Below are positions 36,111-47,676 of a stretch of DNA of 64,000 nucleotides, piece after piece; the first letter of the stretch is position 1, and every line of letters starts with the position of its first letter. The position numbers were made by a program, and so were the translations under genes. Below the pieces are notes generated by a model. It was given only the letters and a program-made list of their open reading frames with translations, was not told the DNA's origin and made no database searches. Source of the DNA: Acorus gramineus (lineage: Eukaryota > Streptophyta > Magnoliopsida > Acorales > Acoraceae); assembly GCA_030737835.1 (NCBI GenBank), contig CM060856.1, positions 7,215,245 through 7,279,244 of the forward strand, in the 5' to 3' direction.

Positions 36111-37504
36111 CCCCTAAAATGAGTTTTCAAATTGCCCCTTAAATTGGCGAATCCTAAACTCGAACTTCTTCGTCTCTGAGAACTCATCGGGTCTTAAACT
36201 TTGAATCTCATTTTTTAAAGTCCTTGATCCAAAAGTATTCAAGACTCTTGGCATAGACATCACGACATAGGTCTCTCTGACTGTTCAAAAAGTGGAATAG
36301 GGGATGAGATCTTGTCACTGTTAAAACTCATCGACATCTATCTGTAATCAATTAGGAAATGACACGTGTCAACTTATATATTTAACATTTAAGATTATAT
36401 TAGAATGGACAAAAACAGTGAAACACAACTGTATCTTTAACCCGTTCATAGCCAATGAATAGTCACATAATTCAATAGGAATTGTAATTCCATTCCAATT
36501 CTACTTGTCATCTCTACTATGGAATTGGATGAAACTAGAAACTCCCAAAGTCACCTTCAAAGTTAGAAGAGTGGGCAAAGCACATGTGGAACAGACATAA
36601 GCAAGAAAACATGGGATCCATGAATGCAGGAATGAACATTAACTAGACAAGGAAAAATAGTGATTAGAGTACATTTCAAAATTGAATTTTTTTTTTTTTT
36701 TATCAGTGACACATTCTTACTAGTTATTACCCCACGGATAGATCTTGTGTTAGTCACCAACGCTGTCACACACAGTTCTGTTTATAGTACACCTGCATTT
36801 TCATATACATCGACAATTATCTAATAGTGTATTTTTTGTTTTTATTGATAATCAAAACTTTGTATTATTATATCTTTAAACTTTGTACATATTCACAGTC
36901 CTTTTAAAAAAAACAAAGAAAGATAAAAAAAACTTCAAAATAGGAATAAAGATATCAAGCTATCATTTGAGTTTACACATCATCTTTATAAAAGTATAAT
37001 ATATATCTTTTAACTAAGTGTTTTATTTTAAAAAAAAATCAAAATATGTGCATGCTGTAAGCAGGATTGTAAGAGCATCTCAAATAAAATACTCTATTTT
37101 AGAGGATTATGTGAAATAATACTACTCCATGCTCTATCTCTATCACCATTTTTATTTTAAATTAAAATATATATCTTCTGTGATTTAATCCTGAACCAAA
37201 CAATTTACATAAACATTACTAAATAAGTGTAGTTAAAATAATTGTTGAATCAAATGGATATTAAAAATATATATATAATTGTTAATTAATTATTTTAAAA
37301 AATCATTATTTTTAAATATAAATTAAACATATTCAATATAAATATCATTTCAAACATCTCAATGATATTTTTCTAACAATATTAATTTTGTAAGAATGAG
37401 ATTTTTGTAATAAAAATAAATTTTATTTCTATACAAAAAAGTTTACAAGAAAAATTAAATCCTCCAAATTTGAAAGATTACCTAGTGATCCTCAAAATAT
37501 CTTT
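35451..37504. other. AT-rich intergenic DNA with simple repeats
   Basis: No gene seen. Contains an ATA/TAA repeat at about 35700-35742, an (AT)n run at about 36077-36107 and a T14 run near 36688. The segment 36108-36370 is less AT-rich and looks like part of an unknown repeat. Confidence 0.5.
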
Positions 37505-37945
37505 GACCCCATTTGGATAGGTGTCTAATGCGCATTGCTGCGTGGACGGATAAAAATGCGCGGATGCCTATCCAAACATCATTTCGCATCACCAACATCG
37601 GTAAACCTCTCCTGCATTTATAGTATAGAAGGGCTGCATTGTTCGTTGCCCCCAAAACAATGCTTTTCCTAACGCAACGATCCATGTCTAGACTGATTCA
37701 ATAGTCTTTATGGGGGTTTTACAATTATACCCTTATAGAATTTGCCTCTACGAAACTGAGTGTGTTATACAAACGATGGTGCAAAAATGTAATCTAGCCC
37801 GAGGAAGTCCAAAACACAGCGGTCCATTCAAACAGGGAAAACAAAACTCAAATGGAATGCATTCTAACGCGCACACAGGTCTGATACCATCTCCATTATA
37901 GTGTATCTCAAATACAGCATTTCGCACTACACATCCAAACAGGGT
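37505..37945. mobile_element. MITE-like element with GACCC ends, 441 bp
   Basis: The left end GACCCCATTTGGATAGGTG and the right end, complement GACCCTGTTTGGATGTGTAG, are inverted repeats; both arms continue into AATGCGC/GCGAAATGC sequence. No target duplication is clear, so the family (Tourist-like or hAT-like) is open. Confidence 0.5.
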
Positions 37946-39944
37946 CGAATCATTTTAAAGATACTAACAGATTGGAGGACCACCATCAGATCTGTTTTAC
38001 AAAAGTGGAATATGATTATAAATGCTTTAAACAGAGTTACGTTTAACATATTCCATTCATCACAGGTACAAAGTGGTGGTGGAGGTGATGGTGGTGGAAA
38101 GCAGAGTCAAAACAAAAGGGAAGGGGGGGTGTGTGCACATGATATGATTGGGAGGTTTTGTTATGGAATAAGGACTAGTTGGAAGTTGTATTGAAATTCC
38201 ATCCTTTTCAGGTGAACCATCCATTCCTGTCTCTTCCTAGCCCATCCGTACTAATAATAGCATATGTTTCTCACCTTCTTTTGTTTGTTTTGCAAACCAA
38301 ACCTTCCCTTCTCAACCCCATCTTGGCACCTCCCTTTTTTTTTTCAATTTTTTGGGCGCCCCTATCCCTCCCTCCCCCCTTGACCCCATGTTAGATTGGA
38401 CCACATGTTAGATTGGAATCCCATGGTTTTATTTTTAAATTTTTGAAAAAAAATATATTATATATATGTCTACGCTTAGCCATCGTTTGGGTAACAGAAT
38501 GGGTGAAAAATGAGTGAGTAAGTTCAAAATTTTGTTTGTTTGTAAGGAATAAGTAAATATAGCTTAATGAACTAGCATTGGCATTCACCCCAATCACCCT
38601 ATTTTCTGGCATAACAATATCATTCAATTTGTCTTTCCAGCAATCGGTATAACAATATTATTTTTAAAAAGTTGAAGTTAGTACATACATTTTTGTTTGA
38701 GAGGGCGGTGCACAACTTAAAATTAGCAATCTGATAATTCTAGCGTATGAAATTAATCATCTATCCTTCCCCTTTCATTTGCCAAAAAAAAAAAACACCC
38801 CAAAATCTAAAACACTACCAGAATCAATTCTCAAATTCTTTCTATTTGAAGTGAAACATTTCTCAAACTTATTTGATGCGAAATGAAACGCCTTTTAATT
38901 TGAAGTGAAACCCTTCTATACAGGGAATTTTGATGTATACAGATATGAAAGGAGGATTGATGCCTCACATGTGTATCTGAAACATTTATAAAGCTAGTTC
39001 TACAACTATATTAATATTGCATTCCTTTCTATATTAAAAAGCCTTATTTTAATGATTTCCATTTTTAAATATGATATTAAATGATCATTAAGTGATCCAG
39101 GCAGGGCTGGAAAGTTATGTATATGCAATGTATGCGTCATGAACTGCAGTTCCTCCCCCATTAAATCTCTGAAAGTGTAGGTGGTGTTTCTGGTTGCTAT
39201 GTTTATGTAATATGTGGGGACAAATAAATAATGTGGGTATGGCGTGTCTTATACGTTGTAGATCTTTCTTTACTCCTCCAGCAAAATAAATATAATGCCA
39301 GTGTAGATACACTCAAATCTCACTTTCAGTCTTGCCTGCAATCTATAAGTGGTCCCTCGGTTGAGTTTACACTTCATCAATAGATATTATACTATCATAA
39401 TGCAATAGGTATATACTCCTCTGATATAGTGTATATTTAATTAAATTATTTTGATTTTTTTTAGAAAAATAAAATATGTTTTTGTTAATGTTTTGAATAA
39501 TATGTATTTCATAAATAGAGTATATAATTTTAAAGAAACTAAAACTGTTGGTGGAATTGCAGATGGGGCTACAAATGAGACTGAACACACACACATAACA
39601 CACACACATATCATTTTCCATATAATAAGGGCATTGATACACGCACACTTGATCATTCATGCAGTCAATCAAGTATATGAAAGATACTAGGTTAGTATAT
39701 ATATCCTTGATTAGGGAATATATGCATTTAGTTTATTTAAATATATACATTATTATTTTTTTGGGTAAAGATACGATAATAATGAAAGTTGATGTGAATG
39801 GGTAATGAAAGGATAACCCATGAATGGGTAATAAAATTATAGCCAATTACTTTCAAAAGTATTAAAATGAATCGTCCATTTATCAATGGTCTAAAATCAA
39901 TTTAATTATGAAATTGACTACATATTGGACTCTTTTGAGTCATT
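37946..39944. other. Intergenic DNA
   Basis: No gene seen in 2 kb. A pyrimidine-rich part lies at 38200-38400. CA repeats occur at about 39586-39608, followed by TGATCATTCATGCAGTCAATC near 39651, a MITE-end phrase shared with 9184. Confidence 0.45.
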
Positions 39945-41523
39945 TAATTTGCGGTCACTTTTATAATCCCAACACATTTTAAGTGTTTTTGAAAGGCAAA
40001 TGCTTGAACAATGAAATACACACTTTCATAAAAATAAAATATATATTCAAATAAATTGAATATGCATCTTTTGATATTTTTTTAATTAAATATATTCGTC
40101 TAATTGAATACATACTCTATTGAGTTTTCATAGCAGAAAGAAATGAGTCTATCCTCATCCAAATAAAAAGGACAGGCAGTACTGGAGCCCTCCCTATTAG
40201 GCCTGTCAACGGGTCGGGTCCAGACCCGGACCCGACCCGACCCAGACCCGATTACACGTGTAATATACCCGACCCGATTTGGACCCGACCCGAGTTGGAC
40301 CGGACCCGGCGGACCCGAACAAACAAACGGGTCGGGTCCGGGTCCACCCCGCCCCGACCCGTTGGACCCGTTGGACCCGAATGTTTTTTTTAATATATGT
40401 TCATATATTATAAGACCATTAGTATTAGTTGATACATAATTTTATTTCTTACTTAACTTATTTTTGTATCTACAAGTTCATAAATCATAATCATAACAAG
40501 CCTATAAATTGGTTTGTTTTGGACAATTAACTTATTAGCTTTTGAATTTGTATGATTAATTAGTTTGTTGCATGATTTATGCTTATTATTTAGGTTAATA
40601 TGTTAGTGTTTATTGTTTTGAATGTTGTTTAGGTTAATATTGTTTTGAATGTTGTTTAGGTTAATATTGTTTTAAATATTATTTAGGTTAGTTATGTTTA
40701 TTATTTAGATTAATATTTAAGTTAATATGTTTTGGATGTTGTTTAATAATTCATTTACTACTTTTGAATTGTATAAAATTATATTCAAACATAGTCTCAT
40801 TAACAATAATGTTTTATTACAAAAAAATTCAAATAGAATGATAAGGCAAACAAATACATGAGCTCTTTTCTCTTTTTTCTTTTTTTTTTACCCAACCATC
40901 TGGGTCGGGTCGGACCCGGACCCGACCCGGGTCCGACGGGTCCGGGTCCACATTTTCCCAGACCCGCCGGGTTCTGGGTTGGACCCGAATCCGTCGGATC
41001 CTGTCACGGGTCGGGTCCGGGTCCACCCCGACCCGACCCGGACCCGACCCGTTGACATGCCTCCCTAGACCTTAATGTGAAAGCCTAAGCCTAAGCCTAA
41101 GCCTATGACCTATCTTTTTATGTAAATAAAATAATAGGAGCCCCCTTTGTCTCCCTCTCCTCTGCTTAATTTGCAGCCACTTTGATAATTCTAACACATT
41201 TTGATTGTTTTTAAAAGGTATATATGTTTGAACAATCAAACACGCACTTTCATAAAAAAAAAAGAAAGAAGATATACAATAAAAATGAATTGCTTGTATA
41301 TTATCTTCTGATAGTTTTTCTAATCGAATATATATTTATTTAATTGAATACATACTCTATTGAGTTTTCATGGCAGAAAAGACTGAGTCATTATCACCCA
41401 AAAAATAAAGGGGTATACCAAAGGGTAGACAAGCAGTACTACTGGTGAATGCCTAAGCCTATGACCTATCTTTTTATGTAAACATAAAATAATAAGAGCC
41501 CCCTTGTCACCCTCTCCTCCATA
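39945..41523. repeat. Tandem duplication of about 350 bp, left unit interrupted by a hAT element
   Basis: The unit starts TAATTTGC(G/A)G(T/C)CACTTT at about 39945 and again at 41167, and passes through AACACATTTTNAGTGTTT-like, CACACTTTCATAAAAA, TACTCTATTGAGTTTTCAT, GCAGTACT, AGCCTATGACCTATCTTTTT and GAGCCCCCTT in the same order. In the left unit the hAT element at 40198-41060 splits it between GCAGTACTGGAG and the AAGCCT repeats; in the right unit these parts are adjacent. Confidence 0.8.
40198..41060. mobile_element. Non-autonomous hAT-type element, about 863 bp
   Basis: The ends are inverted repeats: left GCCTGTCAACGGGTCGGGTC, right complement GCATGTCAACGGGTCGGGTC. About 180 bp at each end are packed with GGGTC/GACCC units in both orientations, the subterminal repeats to which hAT transposases bind; the middle 450 bp is AT-rich and non-coding. 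CTCCCTAT (40190-40197) and CTCCCTAG (41061-41068) form an 8-bp target duplication with one mismatch. Short open frames in the ends come from the repeats. It must have been moved by a transposase encoded elsewhere. Confidence 0.8.
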
Positions 41524-43859
41524 AGATTGCATAGTCCAAATCTGCATGCCTTTTTTATTTTTTTAATTAAACTCAGCAAGTGAGGCACGTTTATTTAAGG
41601 CTCTTGATGGACAGACCACATAAAATAAGGTAACCCACATGTGTATCATGTTTGAGAATTGCCAATTCAATTGCAAAATTGGATTGCATTCAAACAACTT
41701 TAATTAAAATGGCCGGTGAGCATTTTAACTATGGTTAAAATGAATGGATGGATCCACACGGTTCTTTATGTTTTGCTTGACCTAAAACTTCTAGATCTCT
41801 TTATGATTACAGTTTATATGAATTTGGAAAACAAAATGTATATACAATTAAACCCATCTCTTGGAAGATTGGCAAGGTAGCTCCTTCTCATTGGTTCATA
41901 TGAGTTACTTTTGTTGATAGGATAAGATTCAATAAGATCGAATGTATAGTTGGTTTTTATTAGAAGATGAGCTTGTTGTGGTTTTTCTTTCCAAGTTGTT
42001 AAGGTTATATAGGTTTGGAATATTTTATTTGTTAGTTTAAGGGACATAAAAGACATTATTTTCAATTAATAAAGGTAATTTAATAACTTTATCGCATTGA
42101 CTAAATTTTATTATCATATATTATTTTTAAAAAAAATTATATCATCTTTTGTATGCAACCTAGAGGATTCAAACTCAAGACTTATGAACCACATCTTGGT
42201 AAATTTAATTGCACATATATAACTAACATATGTTCCCTAATTCTTGGTCAAACTTAGCTTATTTAGGAAGTCCATGATCTCTCCCTCTAACATACGTGAG
42301 GAAGGTTCATTTATGTAGGGAATTATTTTTAGTTTCTTTTCAGGCCTACTAGTGGCTCAGTGTCCCATTTTTAGCCTAAAATAAATAGATAAATATATAA
42401 TATACAAAATAAAAAATAGGTTCAGTGGACGATTAATCAATGGAAGAGGATTGCCACATGTGGATACAGCATTTCCATAAGCTCATGATAGCTAGAAGAC
42501 ATTTTAGATTAGGTGGTGTATTAATTTTTTAATCAACTTGAAATAAAGTTCAAAAAGAAAATCAGACTGGTTGTTTTGAGTGGAAAACACTAAAGAAAGA
42601 TTTTTCATGTGGGAGCAGCCTTTGAAAATGGGATTAGACTTTGTATTATTTTAATAATTAATGTCATAGCTAGCCTCACTATTTTGTTTTTAAAGTACAT
42701 TATGGTTGTTATAAAAAATAAAATATATATTTTAATAAATTATATATATTTATAACAAAACATATATCTCGTCAGTAAAATGTAACTTCAAACGAGGTTG
42801 AAATTAATCTCTGTTCTTTCTCACTTTCTTTCCAACATTACACGGGTTTGGATCTTCTACTTGTTTTTTTTTTACTTGTTTTATGCTTTGGTCAATCAGA
42901 CGGTCATAAATTCATTGGATAAAATGGATCTATTTATCCATTCATGATTTTATATATTTATAACCGTTTGATTTTAATTGTGACGATGTGACAATCCCAT
43001 AATAAAAGTAAAGTAAGATATAAACAAATAAAAAAAATAAACAGAAGATCAAAACCCTTTACCCCATGTATATATTTATCGTCTCTCAAACGGATCCAAA
43101 GTTAGGTTTGAATTTATTGCCTTTTTTTGGTGATGTGGACTCCTAAAAAAATGATATCAAAAGATCCTCTCACCAAGTCCCTTCCTCGCCAATAGAGGCC
43201 CCAGGGATTGTTCTCTATAATTAAACATAACAGCAGCTGATCATGCCTCATCTGTATATCATAGACAAGTATCATACAATGATGTGGAGATCAAATTTCA
43301 TAATTTTTTCAATGTCGTGTGGGGGCGTTGATGTGATCATTTCATTTTACAGTCCAATCTGCAATCTTCATGTCATTAACGTAGTATATGAAATCACACC
43401 TTACACATTGTATACTTAGCTAAATCAATATATATATTCCATTATAAAAAACATAAAAAAATATGCATTCAATTCGTATTATACTTACATCATTTTCTTT
43501 TATAAAAGGATATATTTTATTATTTAAATACACTTTTTTTTTTTAGTAAGAATGTAATCATTTCTATTCCAATAAAAATATAAAAATAGAACATGATCGA
43601 AATTGGAAAGAATAGAGACTACAAAAAAAAAAAAAAAAAAAAGATAAGCAGAAGAAACAAGCATCACTCTGCGGAATGGATAGAACATGATTCTACCCCT
43701 TCTTGCCGAAGCCATCTATGCTATTCAGAAATTCAACATGCTCGCTCTCCTATCCACATCAATTTGATCTCGCCCATAATAACGCCTCAGCCCTTTGATG
43801 CACTGAATAGTTATTTCTCATAGATTTTTGAAGTGGAATGTCTTTCAAATAATCGCCAA
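41524..43859. other. AT-rich intergenic DNA
   Basis: No gene seen. On the minus strand near 42165, TGAGTTTGAATCCTCTAGG looks like a worn SINE B box. Segments near 42690-42790 and 43330-43480 share the ATATATTCCATTATAAAAA-type phrases of the small AT-rich repeats. An A20 run lies near 43622-43641. Confidence 0.45.
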
Positions 43860-43955
43860 TAAACAGATGGGTAAGTCAGCGCCAAGACTCGAACCCAGGA
43901 CCTATCGGTAACACCGCTAAACCCTGAACCGTTATGCTATGACCACTGGAGACTA
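43860..43955 (-). mobile_element. tRNA-derived SINE head (minus strand)
   Basis: On the minus strand TAGCATAACGG (43939-43929) and GGGTTCGAGTC (43896-43886) stand about 43 bp apart, matching pol III A and B boxes (B box nearly perfect). Flanking bases do not fold into a full tRNA cloverleaf, so a SINE head is more likely than a tRNA gene. A run that reads as T on this strand near 43641-43622 could be the 3' tail, making the element about 330 bp. Confidence 0.5.
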
Positions 43956-44532
43956 AATACCACATTGTTGTGCGAGAGCCATATATATTGCCCACAAACA
44001 TGCCGGGATGATAGAAATTCCCACCACCTCCTCTCAGGTCATGGCTCCCTTCTTCTTCATCATGCGTGCCGTCTCCCAAAGATCCAACAAAGCTCGGAAG
44101 TGGAATAAAAACATGATTGAGCATATCATTTTCTATGTTAGGCGTAACCCAAGTTACAGCTCATGTGAAATCTCAATATGTATTCTAACGAATTGTACAT
44201 AGTCACTTATATAAAAAAAAAGAAGAAAATCATATGTTTTATTTAAAGATGTATATATTTCACAAGACATACGTGAGCTAAGATTAAAAAGGGGACTGTG
44301 TGAAACAATGTCCTTACGAAGGATCTCTGAAAAACCATCGCATAGAACAATTTATATAAACCACATGTTCTGTTTTCACGAGTCCTTCATTGAAGGTTTC
44401 ATAAACGCCCATCACATGAAAAACAATGTAAGCTTAGCCCCTGCTTCCAGGGAGACTTTCCGAGGCTTAAAGGACACAGCAGACACACACACTTTGCAAA
44501 ATAATAATAATAATAATTATTATATATATATA

Positions 44533-44563
<31 letters not shown>

Positions 44564-44637
44564 TATATATATATATATATCAAAGTTCGTTGGGGTGGGG
44601 TTGGGATGGTATGCTTTCATAAAAAAAAAAAAAAAAA
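43956..44637. other. Intergenic DNA with TA-rich microsatellite
   Basis: No gene seen. (AAT)n and (AT)n/(ATA)n runs occupy about 44503-44580, followed by an A17 run at 44621-44637. Confidence 0.5.
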
Positions 44638-45718
44638 GAAATTGTTTAAATACCCTTTGATTAAGAGTTAACTTTTTTTTTACTCTCGGATTTTTTTTTA
44701 TTTATTTATCCCTGAAATCTAGTCTTTTTTTTTTTTTTTTTGCCCTTAGACCTGTACCACCTCATTTTTTATATCTAGACCACCCCCGTCTGTAAATTGG
44801 TTTTACATTTCTGTAATTGATTGTTACATTTTTGTAATCAGTTATTACATTTTTGTAATTTACATGTCCTTAGTTTAGTTCTATGTATGATATTACATAT
44901 TTGTTGTATAAATTATAGTTTTTGTAATTTCTGTTATAATTTTTATAAGAATAATAGAAGATATTACATTTCTATTATGTAAATGTAGATTATGTCATTG
45001 GGCATTACATTGGTAGTTTTTGTTGTAGTTATGTAAATGTTAATTTCAATAATTGTTAAGTACATGGATGAAGAAGTAAGTTTATTAAAATATTACAATT
45101 GTTCATAAATTTTCAATTCAGATTCATGCTATTACTAATTTTGTTCATATTGCTAAATAAAAATTTATTTAAGTGTTTGAATGTTGTATTTTTGATATAG
45201 CTTGAAAAATCCGTTCTTCGTTATGAAGTACATTGAATGTCTAGTTCGATAATCTTGTTTTATTTTACTCTAGAGGACATGAAGATGATTAAGGGGGAGA
45301 TAGCAATTAATCATTAAGATTTAAAGAAAGCGTCGTAATTCAAACAATTGATGTATTTAATTTAACAAAACTTTAAAATTGTATTTATAACAATTTTGTG
45401 TACACCGAAGTATTTACAGATGATAATGTAATGACATTGAGAATATATATATGATCATTTTGTGTATAAACATCTTTGCGTACTTTAAATTTTTGTAGAT
45501 AACTATTAAATATTTATAACTATGTGTATAATTTATGTATGTATCATATTATATTTTTATATTTCTGTAACTCTGCCTGTAAGGGATAGTTCAGATATTA
45601 TAAAAATTCAAAAGCAAAAAAAAAATAGGGCCAGATTTTAAAAATAAATAAAAAATAAAAAAATTCAAGGATAGAAAAAAAATTGACCCCTGACCAAAGG
45701 GTATTTGAAACAGTTTTC
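44638..45718. mobile_element. Non-autonomous TIR element, about 1.08 kb (Mutator-like?)
   Basis: The left end GAAATTGTTTAAATACCCTT and the right end, complement GAAAACTGTTTCAAATACCC, are inverted repeats that continue through CTTTGNTNAGNGNTNAATTTTTTT-like sequence for about 60 bp. Both sides are A runs, so a 9-bp all-A target duplication is possible but cannot be proven. The interior repeats TTACATTTTTGTAAT-type units near 44800-44950 and has no coding frame. Confidence 0.6.
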
Positions 45719-46600
45719 AAAAAAAAAATGTTTGTTGTATGCGTGTCTGTTTTTCAGTGGATGCAATTCCAGTCCAAAGAGAAGTACAAATGGTAAAAGG
45801 TGATGTCAAAACCAAATTGAATTGAACTATGTTGTGTGTCATTTGATTCGATGGCATTGTTACATGCAAGTCACATTTTGTCTAATAAGAATACTGTTTC
45901 AGGTGTGTTAATATCATTCAATATCTATAATTCATCATTTATCATTTATGATTTATATAATTTTTTTTATAAAAAATGAAAACATGCGTGTACTGCTTTC
46001 GGGACTGGATATGGGACCGAATGCAACATTTTCTTTTATGATGATACATAAATATATATTTTTAAAATAAATCAAAACAAATAAAGTTCGCGCGTTGGAA
46101 TGTTTAAAATGACCAAAAGTTTATCCACTCTAGTGACCGAAATGGATGTGGATCACTCAAAAGCCGGAAAAAGATGACACATTCTCTTATAATCGATTCA
46201 AAATTAAATTGAATAATCAATTAAAATTTTTTTTTTTACAGTTTTAAAGCTCTCTCCCTTTAAAATTGACCTTTCTATGTGAAAAAAAAATAAAAATCAT
46301 TTACTATATTTCAAAAATAATCTCTCAGTCAACTATACACTCCACCAATTGAGTATATATTGTCATTTAGTGCAGTGTAGGTTCAACTCCAATTTTTCAT
46401 TTTCCTTAAAAAAATAAAATATGCACTATTTTATATATAAACTTTATTTTTTACAATATAAAATCAAAATATCCCCCAAAGTTGCATGTACACTAAAAAC
46501 GAGACTAGAATATCATTTTAACAATAATAAAAAAAAACATATAACACAACTGCACCTCTTTTATGTTAAGGGCCCATTGTCCCCCCTCTAGACTTATTGA
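45719..46600. other. Intergenic DNA upstream of the ERF gene
   Basis: AT-rich, with no gene or clear transposon end. It holds the distal promoter of the ERF gene; no known cis-element cluster stands out. Confidence 0.4.
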
Positions 46601-46603
46601 CAC

Positions 46604-46613
46604 ATCCATATAA
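46604..46613 (+). promoter_or_regulatory. TATA-like box of the ERF gene
   Basis: CCATATAAGC about 150 bp before the start codon would place a transcription start near 46640 and give a leader of about 120 nt with a CTCCTCC-rich end. TATATATAA at about 46433 is an alternative further out. Confidence 0.3.
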
Positions 46614-46760
46614 GCTCCCAACCCCTTAAAATTAATTTCATGCATTCACTTCAAAAATCATTCAAGTATTCCCCAACAACACACAACACCCAAACAATTA
46701 AAAGAAAAAGAAAAAAAAGAAAAACCCCTCCTCCTCTCCTCCTCAACCCCCACCCTCACA

Positions 46761-47390
46761 ATGAAAGACCCATTCTCCTCCCCACATTGTGACCTCATCC
46801 CTTCTTCTTCTTCTCCTTCTTCTTCAAGCAAGCGCCGCCGCCGAAAGACCACCTCGCAAGTCCCCTGCGCCGCCTCTTCCGCCGCCGAAGAGCCGCCGAA
46901 CCAGCACCCAACATACAGGGGGGTGCGCATGCGCACGTGGGGGAAATGGGTGTCGGAGATTCGCGAGCCGCGCAAGAAGTCGCGGATCTGGCTCGGCACG
47001 TTCCCGACGGCGGAAATGGCGGCGCGCGCCCACGACGTCGCCGCCATGACCATCAAGGGCGAGTCGGCGCACCTCAACTTCCCCGAACTCGCGCTCCGCC
47101 TCCCAAGACCCACCACCGCCTCCCCCAAAGATATACAGGCCGCCGCAGCCAAAGCCGCCGCCGCCACTTTCGCCGACGACTCCTCCCAACCCGACCAGCC
47201 GATGAACGCGGCGGCGGTGCCGTCGGCGGATAACGAGGAGGAGGAGCTGTTCGACTTGCCGGACCTGCTGATCGACATCGCCGACGGGTTCTTCTGCCGC
47301 CCGTCGGTGTGGGTGGCTCCACCTCCGGCGACGGCGGTGGAGGATGAGATTGGGTTCTTGGTAGGGGAGACATTCTTGTGGGATTACTGA
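46761..47390 (+). CDS. AP2/ERF transcription factor, DREB subfamily (A-4 / group III type)
   Basis: Intronless, 209 aa, as usual for ERF genes. A basic SSKRRRRKT stretch (22-30) is a likely nuclear signal. One AP2 domain spans about residues 52-109: [39 protein letters not shown] and AHLNFPEL are all present, with the Val and Glu of WVSEIREP that mark DREB-type DNA-contact surfaces (DRE/CRT core CCGAC). RLPRP and [10 protein letters not shown] follow, typical of the TINY/ERF034-039-like A-4 group. The rest is acidic ([12 protein letters not shown], 159-170), a likely activation region, and ends FLWDY, close to the LWSY motif of these groups. The start ATG gives a usual A-4 N-terminus rich in Ser. 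The CDS is strongly GC-rich, unlike its flanks. Its last 87 bp take part in a tandem duplication. Target genes and stimulus cannot be told from sequence. Confidence 0.93.
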   Translation: MKDPFSSPHCDLIPSSSSPSSSSKRRRRKTTSQVPCAASSAAEEPPNQHPTYRGVRMRTWGKWVSEIREPRKKSRIWLGTFPTAEMAARAHDVAAMTIKGESAHLNFPELALRLPRPTTASPKDIQAAAAKAAAATFADDSSQPDQPMNAAAVPSADNEEEELFDLPDLLIDIADGFFCRPSVWVAPPPATAVEDEIGFLVGETFLWDY

Positions 47391-47676
47391 TAGTCAAATA
47401 GAAATTTTAATTTTAATTTTTTTTTTTTTGGATTTTGTAGACTTTGATATATAAAATATATTTTTAAAAATGGGTTTTTTTTTTTTTTTTTCGGTGTGGG
47501 TGGCTCCACCTCCGGCGACGGCGGTGGAGGATGAGATTGGGTTCTTGGTAGGGGAGACATTCTTGTGGGATTACTGATAGTCAAATAGAAATTTTAATTT
47601 TAATTTTTTTTTTTTTGGGATTTTGTAGACTTTGATATATAAAATATATTTTTAAAAATGGGTTTTTTTTTTTTTA
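47304..47676. repeat. Near-identical 187-bp tandem duplication covering the 3' end of the ERF gene
   Basis: Copy 1 (47304-47490) starts in codon 182 of the ERF frame at TCGGTGTGGGTGGCTCC and runs through the stop into a T run; copy 2 (47491 to about 47676) repeats it almost base for base, differing by a G and in T-run lengths. The coding frame stops in copy 1, so copy 2 is 3' UTR or downstream DNA carrying a spare C-terminus with its own stop. Confidence 0.9.

Noticed and set aside
40829-41055. Overlapping frames rich in Pro, Asp, Gly and Arg
   Set aside because: They arise from the GGGTCGGGTC repeats of the hAT-type element.
41081-41105. Short AAGCCT tandem repeat suggestive of interstitial telomere sequence
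   Set aside because: The plant telomere unit is TTTAGGG/CCCTAAA; AAGCCT differs and there are only about four units.
43860-43955. A tRNA gene on the minus strand
   Set aside because: Only the A and B boxes fit; acceptor and anticodon stems do not pair by eye, so a SINE head was preferred.
46658-47278. 206-codon minus-strand frame across the ERF gene, and two further long frames in other phases there
   Set aside because: They are by-products of the high GC content; the plus-strand frame contains the full AP2 domain.
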